DNA from: Acidobacteriaceae bacterium
GTDB lineage: Bacteria > Acidobacteriota > Terriglobia > Terriglobales > Acidobacteriaceae
Direction of reading: 5' to 3'
Assembly (NCBI GenBank): GCA_003134435.1
Contig: PLBE01000053.1
Coordinates: forward strand, 1-36,669
Length of the DNA stretch: 36,669 bases
The stretch's first letter is position 1. The number at the start of each line of letters is the position of its first letter. Below the pieces are notes generated by a model that saw nothing but the letters and a program-made list of their open reading frames with translations, had not been told where the DNA came from and did not search any database. This document shows positions 1-8,396 of the stretch, piece after piece. Made by a program: the position numbers and the translations under genes.

Positions 1-1401
1 GAGCTTGTCTTTGTAGGGAGAGTTGTTCAGCTGCTCGATCGCTTTCTTGTCGGCGCTTTCCTCTTCTCCCCGATCGCGAGCGAAATCCATGCGCTCAAAC
101 GTGCGCTCATCGGGAAAGAACATACGGTCGTTGAATGCCAGCTTCGTATTCAGTTGATGGCCGAGCACGATGTGCGACAGTTCGTGGGTCAGAATCATGG
201 CCAGGGCCGCTTCATCGGGCAGCACATCGATCATGCCCCGGCTCACCACGATGGTGTGACCAATGGTGAAGGACTCGAGCGGAGTGGTCAGCAACACGCG
301 GCAGTGCACCTCAGGTTGAATGTCGAGGTTATTGGTGACCATCACGTTGTTGACGACGGTCTGCAGCACTTTGTCGATTTCGCCTTCCGGCGCGATGAGT
401 CCAATCTGCTGCAAACGGTCGATCACATTGATTTCCGCCTGGCGTTCCCAGAGGCGCTGGGCTTCGACCGGCGTGGCGTCCTGGGCTTTCTGACTCTGGT
501 CCTGCACCGACTGCGGCGCATCCACGGTGATCTCGGTGAACTCGGAATTGCGGCGCAGGTCCTTCAGGTTGTAACCCCAGAGACGCGTCTGCGCCTTGTA
601 ATGCAAGGTTTGACCCAAGCGGCTCTTGATGTCGGATTCCTGGGAATAGACCAGGGCCGGCAGCCAGACCCCGGGGCGCAGATTTTCCCGCCAACTGTCA
701 AAGTGCAGGTAAAAATTATTTCGCCCCGACTGCCCATAAGTGCCATTGAAGCGCACGATGTTGTAGTCCTGATCCTCGATCCAGATGCGGCCGAGAAACC
801 GCCCATTGCCCGAACCCTTCTTGGGCGCGACGTCCATTACCACGCAGCGTACCTCACCCAGAAACTCGCGTCGGACGAAAGTGAAGTCGTAATACTTACG
901 CTGAAAATCCTGATCGAGAATCACCATCTGGGCAAAGCCCAGCGGATAATACTTGAAAGGAAAAATGTTGTTCAGCGCCCTGATCATGCGCTTCCCCAGG
1001 CCGGCCGTCGTCGGCGTCGTGAAAGTGCGATCTTCCGTGCCCTCGCTCAAATCCAATCGTCCCAGAAAGTACACGTCGCTGGAGGGAACGGGAGCGCCGA
1101 GATCCTTGTCCTCCTTGAGGTTTTGAATATAAGTCTCCAACAGCGGATGAAGTTGCTTCATCTGGGCCATGAAGAAATGTTCACGCTCCACCGCCCGATC
1201 GACTACCTGGTCGAAGCTGGCGGCGGCAGCGCTGGCCTGCTGGGCAGCGGCATCGCGGTTCTGAAGTTGTGGTTCCGGCGCGGTCTGGGCCTGCAGCGTG
1301 TGGACAGAGATTGTGACGAGCAGAAACGCGGCGCAGCCGACCAGGGAGAAAGCGAACCGGGGGAGAGCGGAGAATGAGCGCAACATCTTATTTTGTTTCA
1401 T
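1..1401 (-). CDS. M48-family metalloprotease with long N-terminal region, C-terminus cut by window edge
   Basis: Reading the minus strand from an ATG at 1401 gives 467 open codons running off the left edge. Residues 1-40 look like a signal peptide (hydrophobic stretch LVGCAAFLLVTISV, then a cleavage region near LQAQT), so the enzyme is probably periplasmic. Residues about 55-330 are a beta-rich region (DVAPKKGSGNGRFLGRIWIE) loosely like outer-membrane lipoprotein-sorting domains; I do not recognise it firmly. A zinc-protease motif HELSH lies at residues 406-410 (bases 172-186) in the context ILTHELSHIVLGH, as in M48/Ste24-type peptidases, and EEESAD further on may hold the third zinc ligand. 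It lies 49 nt downstream of the TonB gene on the same strand and may be cotranscribed with it. An in-frame GTG 18 nt upstream and an ATG 15 nt downstream are alternative starts. The active-site motif makes the family call strong; the substrate is unknown. Confidence 0.85.
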   Translation of the reverse strand, partial: MKQNKMLRSFSALPRFAFSLVGCAAFLLVTISVHTLQAQTAPEPQLQNRDAAAQQASAAAASFDQVVDRAVEREHFFMAQMKQLHPLLETYIQNLKEDKDLGAPVPSSDVYFLGRLDLSEGTEDRTFTTPTTAGLGKRMIRALNNIFPFKYYPLGFAQMVILDQDFQRKYYDFTFVRREFLGEVRCVVMDVAPKKGSGNGRFLGRIWIEDQDYNIVRFNGTYGQSGRNNFYLHFDSWRENLRPGVWLPALVYSQESDIKSRLGQTLHYKAQTRLWGYNLKDLRRNSEFTEITVDAPQSVQDQSQKAQDATPVEAQRLWERQAEINVIDRLQQIGLIAPEGEIDKVLQTVVNNVMVTNNLDIQPEVHCRVLLTTPLESFTIGHTIVVSRGMIDVLPDEAALAMILTHELSHIVLGHQLNTKLAFNDRMFFPDERTFERMDFARDRGEEESADKKAIEQLNNSPYKDKL

Positions 1402-1450
1402 CTTTATGTTTCGTTTCACCGGGGATGCCAACGTTATGACGCAGCCAAAC

Positions 1451-2497
1451 TCATGATGCCAACTGAAACACGATATGCAATACCGCCTCGAAATCTGCCG
1501 GGTGACCGTCTTTCATGGCGGGCTTGAACTGAATTTTTTCCGCGGCTTGAACCGCCGATTCATCCAACCCATGACCGAGTCCGCGCACGACCTTCACGAT
1601 TCGAATCTGCCCTGTCGCTGAAAAAACAACATCCAGCAGAACTTCGCCCTCGATTTTAAGCTGCCGCCCTTCCTCAGTGTAAACCGGACGCGGCTTGAAG
1701 GTGATCTCGGCAGGCAAAGTTTTGACGACCGCTTCAGCGGACTTCGGTTTCGGCTGAACCGCGGCGACATCCGCGTCTCCGAAGCCACCTTGTCGCACCG
1801 CGCCGCGCGAGCCGGAAACGCCGGAACTGTTGCCGGTTGCAACGCCGCTGCCAAAGCCGGTGCTCGCCACCACCCCCCGCGCACCGTGCGATCCGCCCGT
1901 GCCGTTGCCAGAACCGGGACCGCTGGGCATGTCAAAGGAGCCCGCCTGGGCAATCGTCACCGGACGGCCATGGGTGTCCGAAGCGGGCACCCCGTTCGGA
2001 TCGCCAAACCCGCCGGTCTGCACCTTCGCAGGAGCGGCAGCCATGGTTGGCGTCGCCGAGCTTCCGGTGGAAAACACGTTCGTCTTCACCGGCGGCCGCG
2101 GGATCATGGGCTTGGCGTCGGGCAAGAGTTCCTTGCTCGCTGCCAGTGATATCTTCGGCGCCTCCTCGTGAATCACCGGTTTTTTGGGCTGTACCAACTC
2201 CGACGGAACCCGCATCGCTTCCGGGCGAGGCGTTACCGGCTCCGAAATCCTGGGTACTGGAACGGGAAAATGCTTGACCGGCGCCGGGGCCTGCGGAACC
2301 GGAGGCGGAGTGCTGACCAGGCTGACAAAGTGGTAGTCGTGCACCGGCAGCACCAGAACCTCCGGATACACGATAGCAATCATCAGGAAGAAAGCCACGA
2401 CCAGCGACTGCAAGCCATAACTCAGAACGAACCTGCCCCAGCGAGTACGGGGCTCGGGAAGAAGGCCGAGAGTCAATTGTGAAGCCTGGGAATCCAT
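1451..2497 (-). CDS. Energy transducer TonB family protein
   Basis: The protein has one N-terminal membrane anchor (SYGLQSLVVAFFLMIAIVYP), a long Pro-rich linker (repeated PPPVPQAPAPV and PVPVPRISEPV style), a Gly/Ser-rich middle (roughly residues 160-240) and a C-terminal TonB domain (GEVLLDVVFSATGQIRIVKV, then LDESAVQAAEKIQFKPA). TonB proteins couple the proton-motive force from ExbBD to outer-membrane transporters; no exbBD or receptor is visible here. I prefer the ATG at 2497 because GAGGTG sits 6 nt before it. An in-frame GTG at 2530 has no ribosome-binding site and would add 11 residues. The M48 protease follows on the same strand. The Gly/Ser-rich insert is atypical, and many Acidobacteriota carry several such TonB-C proteins with uncertain partners. 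Confidence 0.85.
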   Translation of the reverse strand: MDSQASQLTLGLLPEPRTRWGRFVLSYGLQSLVVAFFLMIAIVYPEVLVLPVHDYHFVSLVSTPPPVPQAPAPVKHFPVPVPRISEPVTPRPEAMRVPSELVQPKKPVIHEEAPKISLAASKELLPDAKPMIPRPPVKTNVFSTGSSATPTMAAAPAKVQTGGFGDPNGVPASDTHGRPVTIAQAGSFDMPSGPGSGNGTGGSHGARGVVASTGFGSGVATGNSSGVSGSRGAVRQGGFGDADVAAVQPKPKSAEAVVKTLPAEITFKPRPVYTEEGRQLKIEGEVLLDVVFSATGQIRIVKVVRGLGHGLDESAVQAAEKIQFKPAMKDGHPADFEAVLHIVFQLAS

Positions 2498-2530
2498 ATC
2501 CGGCACCTCAATGTTGCTGCGCTTAGCCAC

Positions 2531-2890
2531 GCCAAAAGAAGGGGTTGATCCCGCCCAAGAGCCTTTTACGGCTAAGCCGGGACGCGCCCGAGGATGACAC
2601 TTCAGAGCCCCTGAAGTGCACGCCGAAGGCCATTTTTTTCGACGATTGCTCTTCAGGTTAAGATGCTGCTAAGCGCCTACTTACACGGGGGAATTTCAAT
2701 TTTAACAGACCCAAACACTGCGCCTGCAAGGTTTTTAGCATTCATGGGAAGGGAGAATCTGAGCCGCACTGGAAGATCTTACCGGGAAGCCGGAGCACGA
2801 TTCGGGTGTTGGGAAGGGAGAGCCTGCCAATAGAAACCGGGTTCGCCCGCCGGCCTACGCCTCAACTTTGCATGCAGCGGAACGGCTGAC
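2531..2890. other. 360-base gene-free interval upstream of the TonB gene
   Basis: No convincing coding sequence on either strand. It contains a small hairpin at about 2600-2618 (ACTTCAG, 5-nt loop, CTGAAGT), a T-run near 2634-2640, and two copies of GGGAAGGGAGA at about 2749 and 2812. The promoter of the minus-strand TonB gene probably lies here, but I see no clear -35/-10 pair. Confidence 0.4.
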
Positions 2891-3181
2891 TTATTCCTCG
2901 TCTTCGTCTTCGATCTTGATGCGCAGCGACTTCAGGAACTTCAGATCCTGATCGTTGATCTTGAGCTCGGCATTGGTGCTGAGGGTCGAAACCAGCGAAG
3001 TATTGTCGGTCGCCGCTTCGCCCTGTTTGCTGACGCCGATGGTGGCTTCGAGAACCAGGAAAATGTCGTATCCACTCTCCTTGATGCGGGCGACGACCTC
3101 CGCGATGGACTCGGAGTCCGACAGCGACTCGTTGATCGCTTCCCCCAGTTCTTTCATGAGCTGCTTCAGTTGCTGATCCAC
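2891..3181 (-). CDS. Small acidic hypothetical protein
   Basis: This gives 96 residues when started at a GTG at 3181, which is preceded by a G-run (GGGGGGAC) that can act as a ribosome-binding site. An ATG at 3157 would remove 8 residues and an upstream ATG at 3241 would add 20. The sequence is amphipathic and charged (QLKQLMKELGEAINESLSDSESI), with a central segment ESGYDIFLVLEATIGVSK and a very acidic C-terminus ending EDEDEE. There is no signal peptide or membrane span. I recognise no domain. It is divergent from the small membrane protein starting at 3282. Reading-frame quality and composition suggest a real gene; function unknown. Confidence 0.6.
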   Translation of the reverse strand: MDQQLKQLMKELGEAINESLSDSESIAEVVARIKESGYDIFLVLEATIGVSKQGEAATDNTSLVSTLSTNAELKINDQDLKFLKSLRIKIEDEDEE

Positions 3182-3281
3182 AAGTCCCCCCTCGAACCGG
3201 ACGCCGCTGATGGGGGATATCACAAGTGGAGGTGATCTCACCCATCATCATTGTACCCCTGCCCGCTGCTAAAATCGACTC

Positions 3282-3716
3282 ATGCCCACACCACGGCCCG
3301 ATCATCCGTGCGCCCGACCTGCCATGGCCCAATCGGCCGCCCAATTGGCCGTCCAATCGAGTGTGGTCGGGGGCAAGACTCTGGCCAAAGTCAGGCTGAT
3401 CTACCGCGCTGCCGTCGATTTTGTGGAGCGCAGTCGCACCGGGAGTGCTTTATTGGCTGGCGTCCGGGCGACCGCCAGCTCTTTTGGCCATGTGCTGCAC
3501 CAACTCTGGCTGGAGGTGACTGGATTCACATTCCTGGCCATGGCCGGTGTCGGAGCCCTCGCTGGCGTCCGCGAATACGGCAAGTACCAGTCGGGCCACG
3601 CCAGCGGCCCGGGACGATTGGTTCTGGCCATCTGTTTCACGATCTCATTCGGCTGGTTTGGACTGAGTTCCTTCTGGCGCGTGAACAAACGAGCATCCCG
3701 GCAGCGTAACTCCTAG
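3282..3716 (+). CDS. Hypothetical small membrane protein
   Basis: 144 residues. The N-terminal half is polar with an amphipathic stretch (VRLIYRAAVDFVERSRTGSA). It is followed by two hydrophobic segments, about residues 86-102 (VTGFTFLAMAGVGALAGV) and 116-135 (LVLAICFTISFGWFGLSSFW), and a basic tail. It is probably an inner-membrane protein with two spans. The start ATG has no ribosome-binding site but lies 6 nt after a TAAAAT box (3270-3275), so the mRNA may be leaderless. I do not recognise the family. Confidence 0.6.
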   Translation: MPTPRPDHPCARPAMAQSAAQLAVQSSVVGGKTLAKVRLIYRAAVDFVERSRTGSALLAGVRATASSFGHVLHQLWLEVTGFTFLAMAGVGALAGVREYGKYQSGHASGPGRLVLAICFTISFGWFGLSSFWRVNKRASRQRNS

Positions 3717-3774
3717 CCTCGCTCGCGGTCTGGATAGAGTAGGATTTTTGTGTCGCTAGCCGCTGGAGGACGCG

Positions 3775-4623
3775 ATGAAATCACCGATTGCAACCGTGGT
3801 TGGTTCCACGCTCATAGGCTTGATGTTGACGCTGGCGGCCGCTGCCCAGCATGACGCTCCAGTCCGATCCGCGATTCCCGCGGCCTCCGCCCGCCAAATT
3901 CCAGCCGCCGATCAGCTCTTGTTTGACGACGAGTTTAACGGCAACCACCTCGACCTCGCCAAGTGGTATCGCTGCTACAACTGGTGCAACGAAACCCAGG
4001 GAGGCTCCTACGGCCTGCCCTACGATCTGGAGTGGATGTGGAAATACAACGTATCGGTGTCCGGAGGGATGCTGAACCTCACCGCCAAGACGAACGACCG
4101 CGGCCACCCCTACACCTCGGGAATCGTGACCACCGGTGGATCTCCGACTGCCCCGCCCAGCTTCACGTTTCAGTACGGCTACATGGAGATGAGTGCCAGG
4201 TTTCCCGCCGGCAAGGGCATGTGGCCGGCTTTCTGGCTGCTGCCCGCCGATGGCAGTTGGCCGCCCGAAATCGACGCCATGGAATGGCTGGGCAACACGC
4301 CCACGATCGACTACGCGACCATTCACTGGGGAGTGCAGCACAATGGCCACCACCCCTCCAGCGGCACTTCGTATGACACCAAAGAAGACTTGTCAGCCGC
4401 TTTTCACACCTACGGCGTCGACTGGCAGGCCGATCATGTAACCTGGTATTTCGACGGCAAGGCGATCAAGAACTTCACCAAAGGTGCCGACATCCCCCAT
4501 AAGCCGATGTACATCATCGTGAACCTGGCGGTAGGCGGCTGGATCGCGCCCCCCGATAACACCAATCATTTTCCCGCCACCATGCAGGTCGACTACGTGC
4601 GAGTGTGGCCGCAGAAGCCATGA
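3775..4623 (+). CDS. Secreted glycoside hydrolase family 16 protein (beta-glucanase/laminarinase-like)
   Basis: 282 residues starting with a signal peptide (SPIATVVGSTLIGLMLTLAA, cleavage near AAAQ). It is a GH16 domain: LLFDDEFNGNHLDLAKWY at about residue 48, and the catalytic motif EIDAME at residues 165-170, where E165 is the likely nucleophile, E170 the acid/base and D167 the helper. The C-terminal strands VDWQADHVTWYFDGK and MQVDYVRVW are typical. GH16 enzymes hydrolyse beta-1,3 or beta-1,3-1,4 glucans and related polysaccharides; exact specificity cannot be read from sequence. A strong ribosome-binding site (GGAGG) precedes the ATG. No transporter or regulator of polysaccharide use is adjacent, so it looks like a stand-alone secreted enzyme. 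Confidence 0.93.
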   Translation: MKSPIATVVGSTLIGLMLTLAAAAQHDAPVRSAIPAASARQIPAADQLLFDDEFNGNHLDLAKWYRCYNWCNETQGGSYGLPYDLEWMWKYNVSVSGGMLNLTAKTNDRGHPYTSGIVTTGGSPTAPPSFTFQYGYMEMSARFPAGKGMWPAFWLLPADGSWPPEIDAMEWLGNTPTIDYATIHWGVQHNGHHPSSGTSYDTKEDLSAAFHTYGVDWQADHVTWYFDGKAIKNFTKGADIPHKPMYIIVNLAVGGWIAPPDNTNHFPATMQVDYVRVWPQKP

Positions 4624-4658
4624 AAGCCTCGTCGATGGCGGCGACGGAAAGCGCGAGC

Positions 4659-4862
4659 TTATCCTCTGTAGCCGGATACTTCCTTAGCCAGTTTGTAATC
4701 GCAGGCGGTGCGGCAGGGTTCGCAATACAATAGACCGTCGGTGCAGAGGTGCACGTCAAGTTGGGACTGGCACAGCACGCAGAATTTTTCGCAATAGCAA
4801 TGCGCCTCAGGCTGCTCGCATTGAGCGCAGAGGATGCGGCTTAGACCAGGTCGAGAAGACAT
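4659..4862 (-). CDS. Cys-rich mini-protein, probable zinc-binding
   Basis: 67 residues with ten cysteines and one His in a compact zinc-ribbon-like arrangement: CAQCEQPEAHCYCEKFCVLC, then CTDGLLYCEPCRTAC. Such paired CxxC knuckles normally bind zinc structurally. There is no signal peptide. It converges with the GH16 gene, 35 nt away. A TAGACT box lies 6 nt before the ATG and no ribosome-binding site is present, another candidate leaderless start. I do not know a named family; the regular Cys spacing argues for a real gene. Confidence 0.6.
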   Translation of the reverse strand: MSSRPGLSRILCAQCEQPEAHCYCEKFCVLCQSQLDVHLCTDGLLYCEPCRTACDYKLAKEVSGYRG

Positions 4863-5036
4863 AGCAGAAGTCTAGAGCGCTGGGCGGAGGGAGAAAATGT
4901 AACGGAAGTAACGGGAAGTTTCAGGAGTATCGTATGTCCAGGCAGTGCTTCCACCGATTTAACTGAGAACTTAGAACTGATTTGCCGCGTTTCCCGCCCG
5001 GATGGTAACTTAAACAGTTCCACACCGAGGTTCTTC

Positions 5037-6218
5037 TTGTCTGTTTTGGAAGCGACTCCGCCCGCCGTTCGCAAAACCGCGCTCAACGCCGTCCATCGCC
5101 AGATGGGCGCGAAGATGGTTGAGTTTAATGGTTGGGACATGCCGGTCGAATATCCCGCTGCGATCGGCTGCGGCATTATCAACGAGCACCTGGCCGTCCG
5201 CAACGGCGTGGGCATTTTTGATGTCAGCCACATGGGTGACATCCGTCTGGCGGGCCGCGAAGCGCTCGCCGCCGTCCAGCATATCTCCATGAACGACGCG
5301 TCCCGCTTGGCGATTGGACAGGCCCAGTATTCCGCGTTGCTCTATCCCCAAGGGACGTTCGTCGATGACGTGATCGTTCACCGCCTCGCCGAAGATGACT
5401 ATCTGCTGGTGATCAATGCGGGTACGCGAGAAAAGGATTTCAACTGTGTCCGCGACAACACGCGCCAGTTCGACTGCAGGGTTGACCATCTTTCCGACGA
5501 CTTTACCCAGATTGCGATTCAGGGGCCTAGGGGCGTTGACCTGCTTCAAAAACTGACGGACGCCGATTTGAAGCTGGTGAAATTCTATTGGGTGACTCAC
5601 GGCACCCTGTGTGGGCTGAAGAATATCCTGATGGGCCGCACCGGCTACACCGCCGAAGACGGTTTCGAGATTTATATCCCATCGGATGAAGCGACGAGCG
5701 CGCGCGTCTGGTATGCAATTCTGGACGCGGGCAGGGAATTCGGCGCGATTCCGTGCGGTCTGGGAGCCCGCAACACGCTCCGACTGGAAGGGGCGCTGTC
5801 GCTCTACGGACACGAAATTTCCGACACGATCGATGTTTGGGAAGCGGGGCTGGATCGTTTCTGCAAGATGGAGAAGCCCGATTTCATTGGCCGCGACGCA
5901 TTGGAGAAAGCGAAAGTCGAAGGCGTGGAGATGAAGCTGGTCGGTTTAGAGATGCTGGATCGAGGCATTGCCCGCGACGGATATAAGGTCCTCGATCGGA
6001 GCGGGAGTGAGATTGGCTATGTTACCAGCGGTTCTCCCGCGCCGTTCCTGAAGAAAAATATTGCGCTCGCCTATGTTCCGCCGGCTCATGCCGCGGTTGG
6101 AACGACAGTGAATGTCGAAATCCGGGGACAGGGCGTGAGTGCAAGAGTGGTACCAACGCCGTTTTATAAGCGTCCGAAAAAAGCTGCGAAAAGCGAATCG
6201 CGACAAGCGAGCACCTAA
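5037..6218 (+). CDS. gcvT: Glycine cleavage system T protein (aminomethyltransferase)
   Basis: 393 residues, usual length. GcvT transfers the methylene carbon from the aminomethyl-lipoyl arm of GcvH to tetrahydrofolate and releases ammonia. Family landmarks: VEFNGWDMPVEYP near the N-terminus, GIFDVSHMGDIRLAG, the GLGARNTLRLEGALSLYGHE block, and the C-terminal barrel ending RVVPTPFYKRPKK. The start is a TTG at 5037 with GAGG 6 nt upstream; no in-frame ATG fits as well. It is the first gene of the gcv operon, 20 nt before gcvH. I looked for a glycine riboswitch in the 170 nt upstream and saw none. Confidence 0.96.
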   Translation: MSVLEATPPAVRKTALNAVHRQMGAKMVEFNGWDMPVEYPAAIGCGIINEHLAVRNGVGIFDVSHMGDIRLAGREALAAVQHISMNDASRLAIGQAQYSALLYPQGTFVDDVIVHRLAEDDYLLVINAGTREKDFNCVRDNTRQFDCRVDHLSDDFTQIAIQGPRGVDLLQKLTDADLKLVKFYWVTHGTLCGLKNILMGRTGYTAEDGFEIYIPSDEATSARVWYAILDAGREFGAIPCGLGARNTLRLEGALSLYGHEISDTIDVWEAGLDRFCKMEKPDFIGRDALEKAKVEGVEMKLVGLEMLDRGIARDGYKVLDRSGSEIGYVTSGSPAPFLKKNIALAYVPPAHAAVGTTVNVEIRGQGVSARVVPTPFYKRPKKAAKSESRQAST

Positions 6219-6238
6219 GAGCCAGGAGCCAGAAACCA

Positions 6239-6619
6239 ATGTCTTACCCAAACGACCGCAAGTACACCAAAGAGCATGAGTGGATCACCGCCGACGGCTC
6301 CATTGGTATCACCAACCATGCCCAGGATTCGCTCGGCGACATCGTTTTCGTGGAACTGCCCAAGCCGGGCGCCGAGATTACATCGGGCAAGACGTTCGGG
6401 ACGGTGGAGTCGGTGAAGGCCGTATCCGACTTGTACGCTCCGGTTTCAGGGACAGTGACGGCCGCAAATGATGCCCTCGCGACCGCACCCGAGCAAGTCA
6501 ATAAGGATCCGCACGGCGTCTGGATGATCAAAATCCAACTGAAAGATCCTTCCGAGTTGAACGCCCTGCTGTCGGCGGCCGACTATGAGAAATTTGTCAG
6601 CGAAGAGGCGGGACACTGA
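6239..6619 (+). CDS. gcvH: Glycine cleavage system H protein (lipoyl carrier)
   Basis: 126 residues, the family's normal size. It carries the lipoyl group that shuttles the aminomethyl intermediate between the P, T and L proteins. The lipoylation site is K60 in GTVESVKAVSDLYAPVSG; the N-terminal YTKEHEWI and the GITNHAQDSLGDIVFVELP segment are diagnostic. It lies between gcvT and gcvPA in one operon. Lipoyl ligase or synthase genes are not in the window. Confidence 0.97.
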   Translation: MSYPNDRKYTKEHEWITADGSIGITNHAQDSLGDIVFVELPKPGAEITSGKTFGTVESVKAVSDLYAPVSGTVTAANDALATAPEQVNKDPHGVWMIKIQLKDPSELNALLSAADYEKFVSEEAGH

Positions 6620-6635
6620 GGACGATTGAAGGTCA

Positions 6636-6741
6636 GAGGTCAGATTGCAGAAGTGAAGACCTCGGCCTGGAGCGGGCAGGGATGGGCTACAGATTGTAGA
6701 TTAAGGATGGACCAAGCCCCACGCTTCCGCAATCTGACCTC
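6636..6741. repeat. Long-arm inverted repeat in the gcvH-gcvPA spacer
   Basis: Arms at 6636-6653 and 6724-6741 are complementary over 18 nt with one mismatch (GAGGTCAGATTGCAGAAG against GAGGTCAGATTGCGGAAG on the other strand), with a 70-nt middle. The left arm is preceded by a tandem GGTCA. It could fold in the operon mRNA, or be a small non-coding palindromic element. It sits inside a 169-nt spacer of an otherwise tight operon. Confidence 0.6.
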
Positions 6742-6788
6742 CGGTTTGTGCAATCTTTTTGGTGGTTCCTACATCCAATCAAGGTTCT

Positions 6789-8165
6789 ATGAGATATCTG
6801 CCTAAATCTCCCGCGGACCGGGCCGCCATGTTGCAGGCGATCGGAATCCGCTCCGTGGACGACCTGTTCTCGCCCATTCCCGCCGAGTACCGCCTGTCTC
6901 GCGATCTCGCCATTCCGCGGCAAATGGCGGAGTCGGAGATCGTGGAGTGGTTCAAGCAGCGCGGCAAGGAAAATGGCGAAGGCTTCGCCAGTTTTCTCGG
7001 GGCCGGCGCGTATTCCCATTACCGTCCCGTGGTCATTGACGCTTTGGTGCAACGCGGCGAATTCCTCACTGCCTACACGCCTTACCAGGCCGAGTTTGCT
7101 CAAGGCACGCTGCAGGCGATCTTCGAGTTCCAGACCATGATCGCGGAACTCACGGGCATGGATCTCGCCAACGCCTCGATGTACGACGGTTCGACCGGGG
7201 CGGCTGAGGCCGTCATGATGGCGGTCCGAATTACCGGAAGGCATTCGGCGGTAATCGCGCGCAATCTGCATCCCGAGTATCGCGAAGTGCTCAACACCTA
7301 CGCAACCCATCAGGCTATTCCACAGAAATTAATCCCATTTACCGCCTCGGGACAGATTGACTTGAAGCAACTCGATCAGGCGGTGGATGACAGTACGGCG
7401 TGCGTCCTGATTCAGTCGCCGAATTTCTTCGGCACGATTGAAGATGTCGAAGCGATCGCCGGGATCGCCCATAAACGCGGAGCGCTGCTGATTGTCTCCA
7501 TTGCCGAGGCCGCCTCGCTCGGAATTGTCGAACCGCCGCGCTGCGCGGACATCGTGGCCATGGAAGCGCAATCGTTCGGAGTGCCACTCGGATTCGGCGG
7601 TCCTTACTGCGGGGTGCTCGCCACCAAAGAGAAATTTGTAAGGCAGATGCCCGGACGTCTCGCAGGGCAAACTGTCGACAAGAATGGCAAGCGTGGCTTC
7701 GTGCTGACGCTAGCGACGCGTGAGCAGCATATACGCCGCGAGAAAGCGACTTCCAATATTTGCACCAACCAGGCCCTGGTCGCGCTCATGGTCAACATCT
7801 TCATGACTGTGTACGGCAAAATCGGGTTGCGAGAACTGGCGAAACAGAATCTTGCCAAGACGGCGTACGCCGTCGAGCAGTTCGGCAAACATGCAAAAGT
7901 ATTATTTGCGGGCGCGCCGCGATTCAACGAGTTCGTGGTCGAAACCAGCGAAGATCCTTACGCCATCAACTCGCGCCTGCTGGGACACAAAATCATCGGC
8001 GGCCTGCCGCTCAAGAAGTTCTATCCCGAACTAGGCCACGCCGCGCTCTGGTGCTGCACGGAATTGACCACGCGTTCGATGATCGATACCGCGGTTGGGC
8101 TGGTCGCCGAAAGTGAGCGCTCGGTGTTGAGCAAAGACGCCGAACCGGAGGAGGTGGCGAGATGA
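6789..8165 (+). CDS. gcvPA: Glycine dehydrogenase (decarboxylating) subunit 1, P-protein N-terminal half
   Basis: 458 residues. Together with GcvPB it forms the PLP-dependent P protein that decarboxylates glycine and loads the aminomethyl group on GcvH. Typical motifs: [18 protein letters not shown] at the start, [38 protein letters not shown], and [11 protein letters not shown]. The ATG at 6789 matches the usual N-terminus and has AAGG upstream; an in-frame TTG 30 nt earlier is unlikely. The split P protein is common in many bacteria and archaea. Unusually, gcvPB does not follow directly; a 66-codon gene lies between. Confidence 0.96.
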   Translation: MRYLPKSPADRAAMLQAIGIRSVDDLFSPIPAEYRLSRDLAIPRQMAESEIVEWFKQRGKENGEGFASFLGAGAYSHYRPVVIDALVQRGEFLTAYTPYQAEFAQGTLQAIFEFQTMIAELTGMDLANASMYDGSTGAAEAVMMAVRITGRHSAVIARNLHPEYREVLNTYATHQAIPQKLIPFTASGQIDLKQLDQAVDDSTACVLIQSPNFFGTIEDVEAIAGIAHKRGALLIVSIAEAASLGIVEPPRCADIVAMEAQSFGVPLGFGGPYCGVLATKEKFVRQMPGRLAGQTVDKNGKRGFVLTLATREQHIRREKATSNICTNQALVALMVNIFMTVYGKIGLRELAKQNLAKTAYAVEQFGKHAKVLFAGAPRFNEFVVETSEDPYAINSRLLGHKIIGGLPLKKFYPELGHAALWCCTELTTRSMIDTAVGLVAESERSVLSKDAEPEEVAR

Positions 8166-8192
8166 TGGGTAACCATTCTTGCGGAGCTGGTT

Positions 8193-8393
8193 GTGACGAG
8201 TAACATCTGCAGGCGATGCTGTGGCAACGGCAAGTGCGCCGAATGTGGCGGTACGGGAGTCAATGTTCACCTCAATGAGGAAGAACCGAAATGCCGGAAC
8301 TGCTCTGGAACTGGCGTTTGCCCGGCATGTAACGGATCGGGAAGTAACCGCCGCCGCGAACCAGAAATCCTGGACCTGGAATTGAACCAATAG
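8193..8393 (+). CDS. Free-standing DnaJ-type CxxCxGxG zinc-finger mini-protein within the gcv operon
   Basis: 66 residues starting at a GTG with GGAG 8 nt upstream. It contains exactly four CxxCxGxG motifs: C6-G13 (CRRCCGNG), C15-G22 (CAECGGTG), C34-G41 (CRNCSGTG) and C43-G50 (CPACNGSG). This is the cysteine-rich domain of DnaJ/Hsp40 without any J domain or substrate-binding region; in DnaJ, repeats 1+4 and 2+3 each bind one zinc. The repeat pairs here are separated by an acidic loop, and the tail is charged (RRREPEILDLELNQ). It begins 27 nt after gcvPA and ends 3 nt before gcvPB, so it must be cotranscribed and probably translationally coupled. Possible roles are assembly or redox protection of the P protein (inference only). 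The annotation as a real gene is strong; function unknown. Confidence 0.85.
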   Translation: MTSNICRRCCGNGKCAECGGTGVNVHLNEEEPKCRNCSGTGVCPACNGSGSNRRREPEILDLELNQ

Positions 8394-8396
8394 CCT

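Noticed and set aside
154-1377. Long plus-strand open frame of 407 codons
   Set aside because: It is the antisense shadow of the minus-strand M48 protease, which has a signal peptide and an HELSH motif; the plus-strand protein is compositionally odd with no recognisable domain.
4863-5036. Possible glycine riboswitch upstream of gcvT
   Set aside because: I looked for the conserved glycine-aptamer core and paired elements and could not find them.
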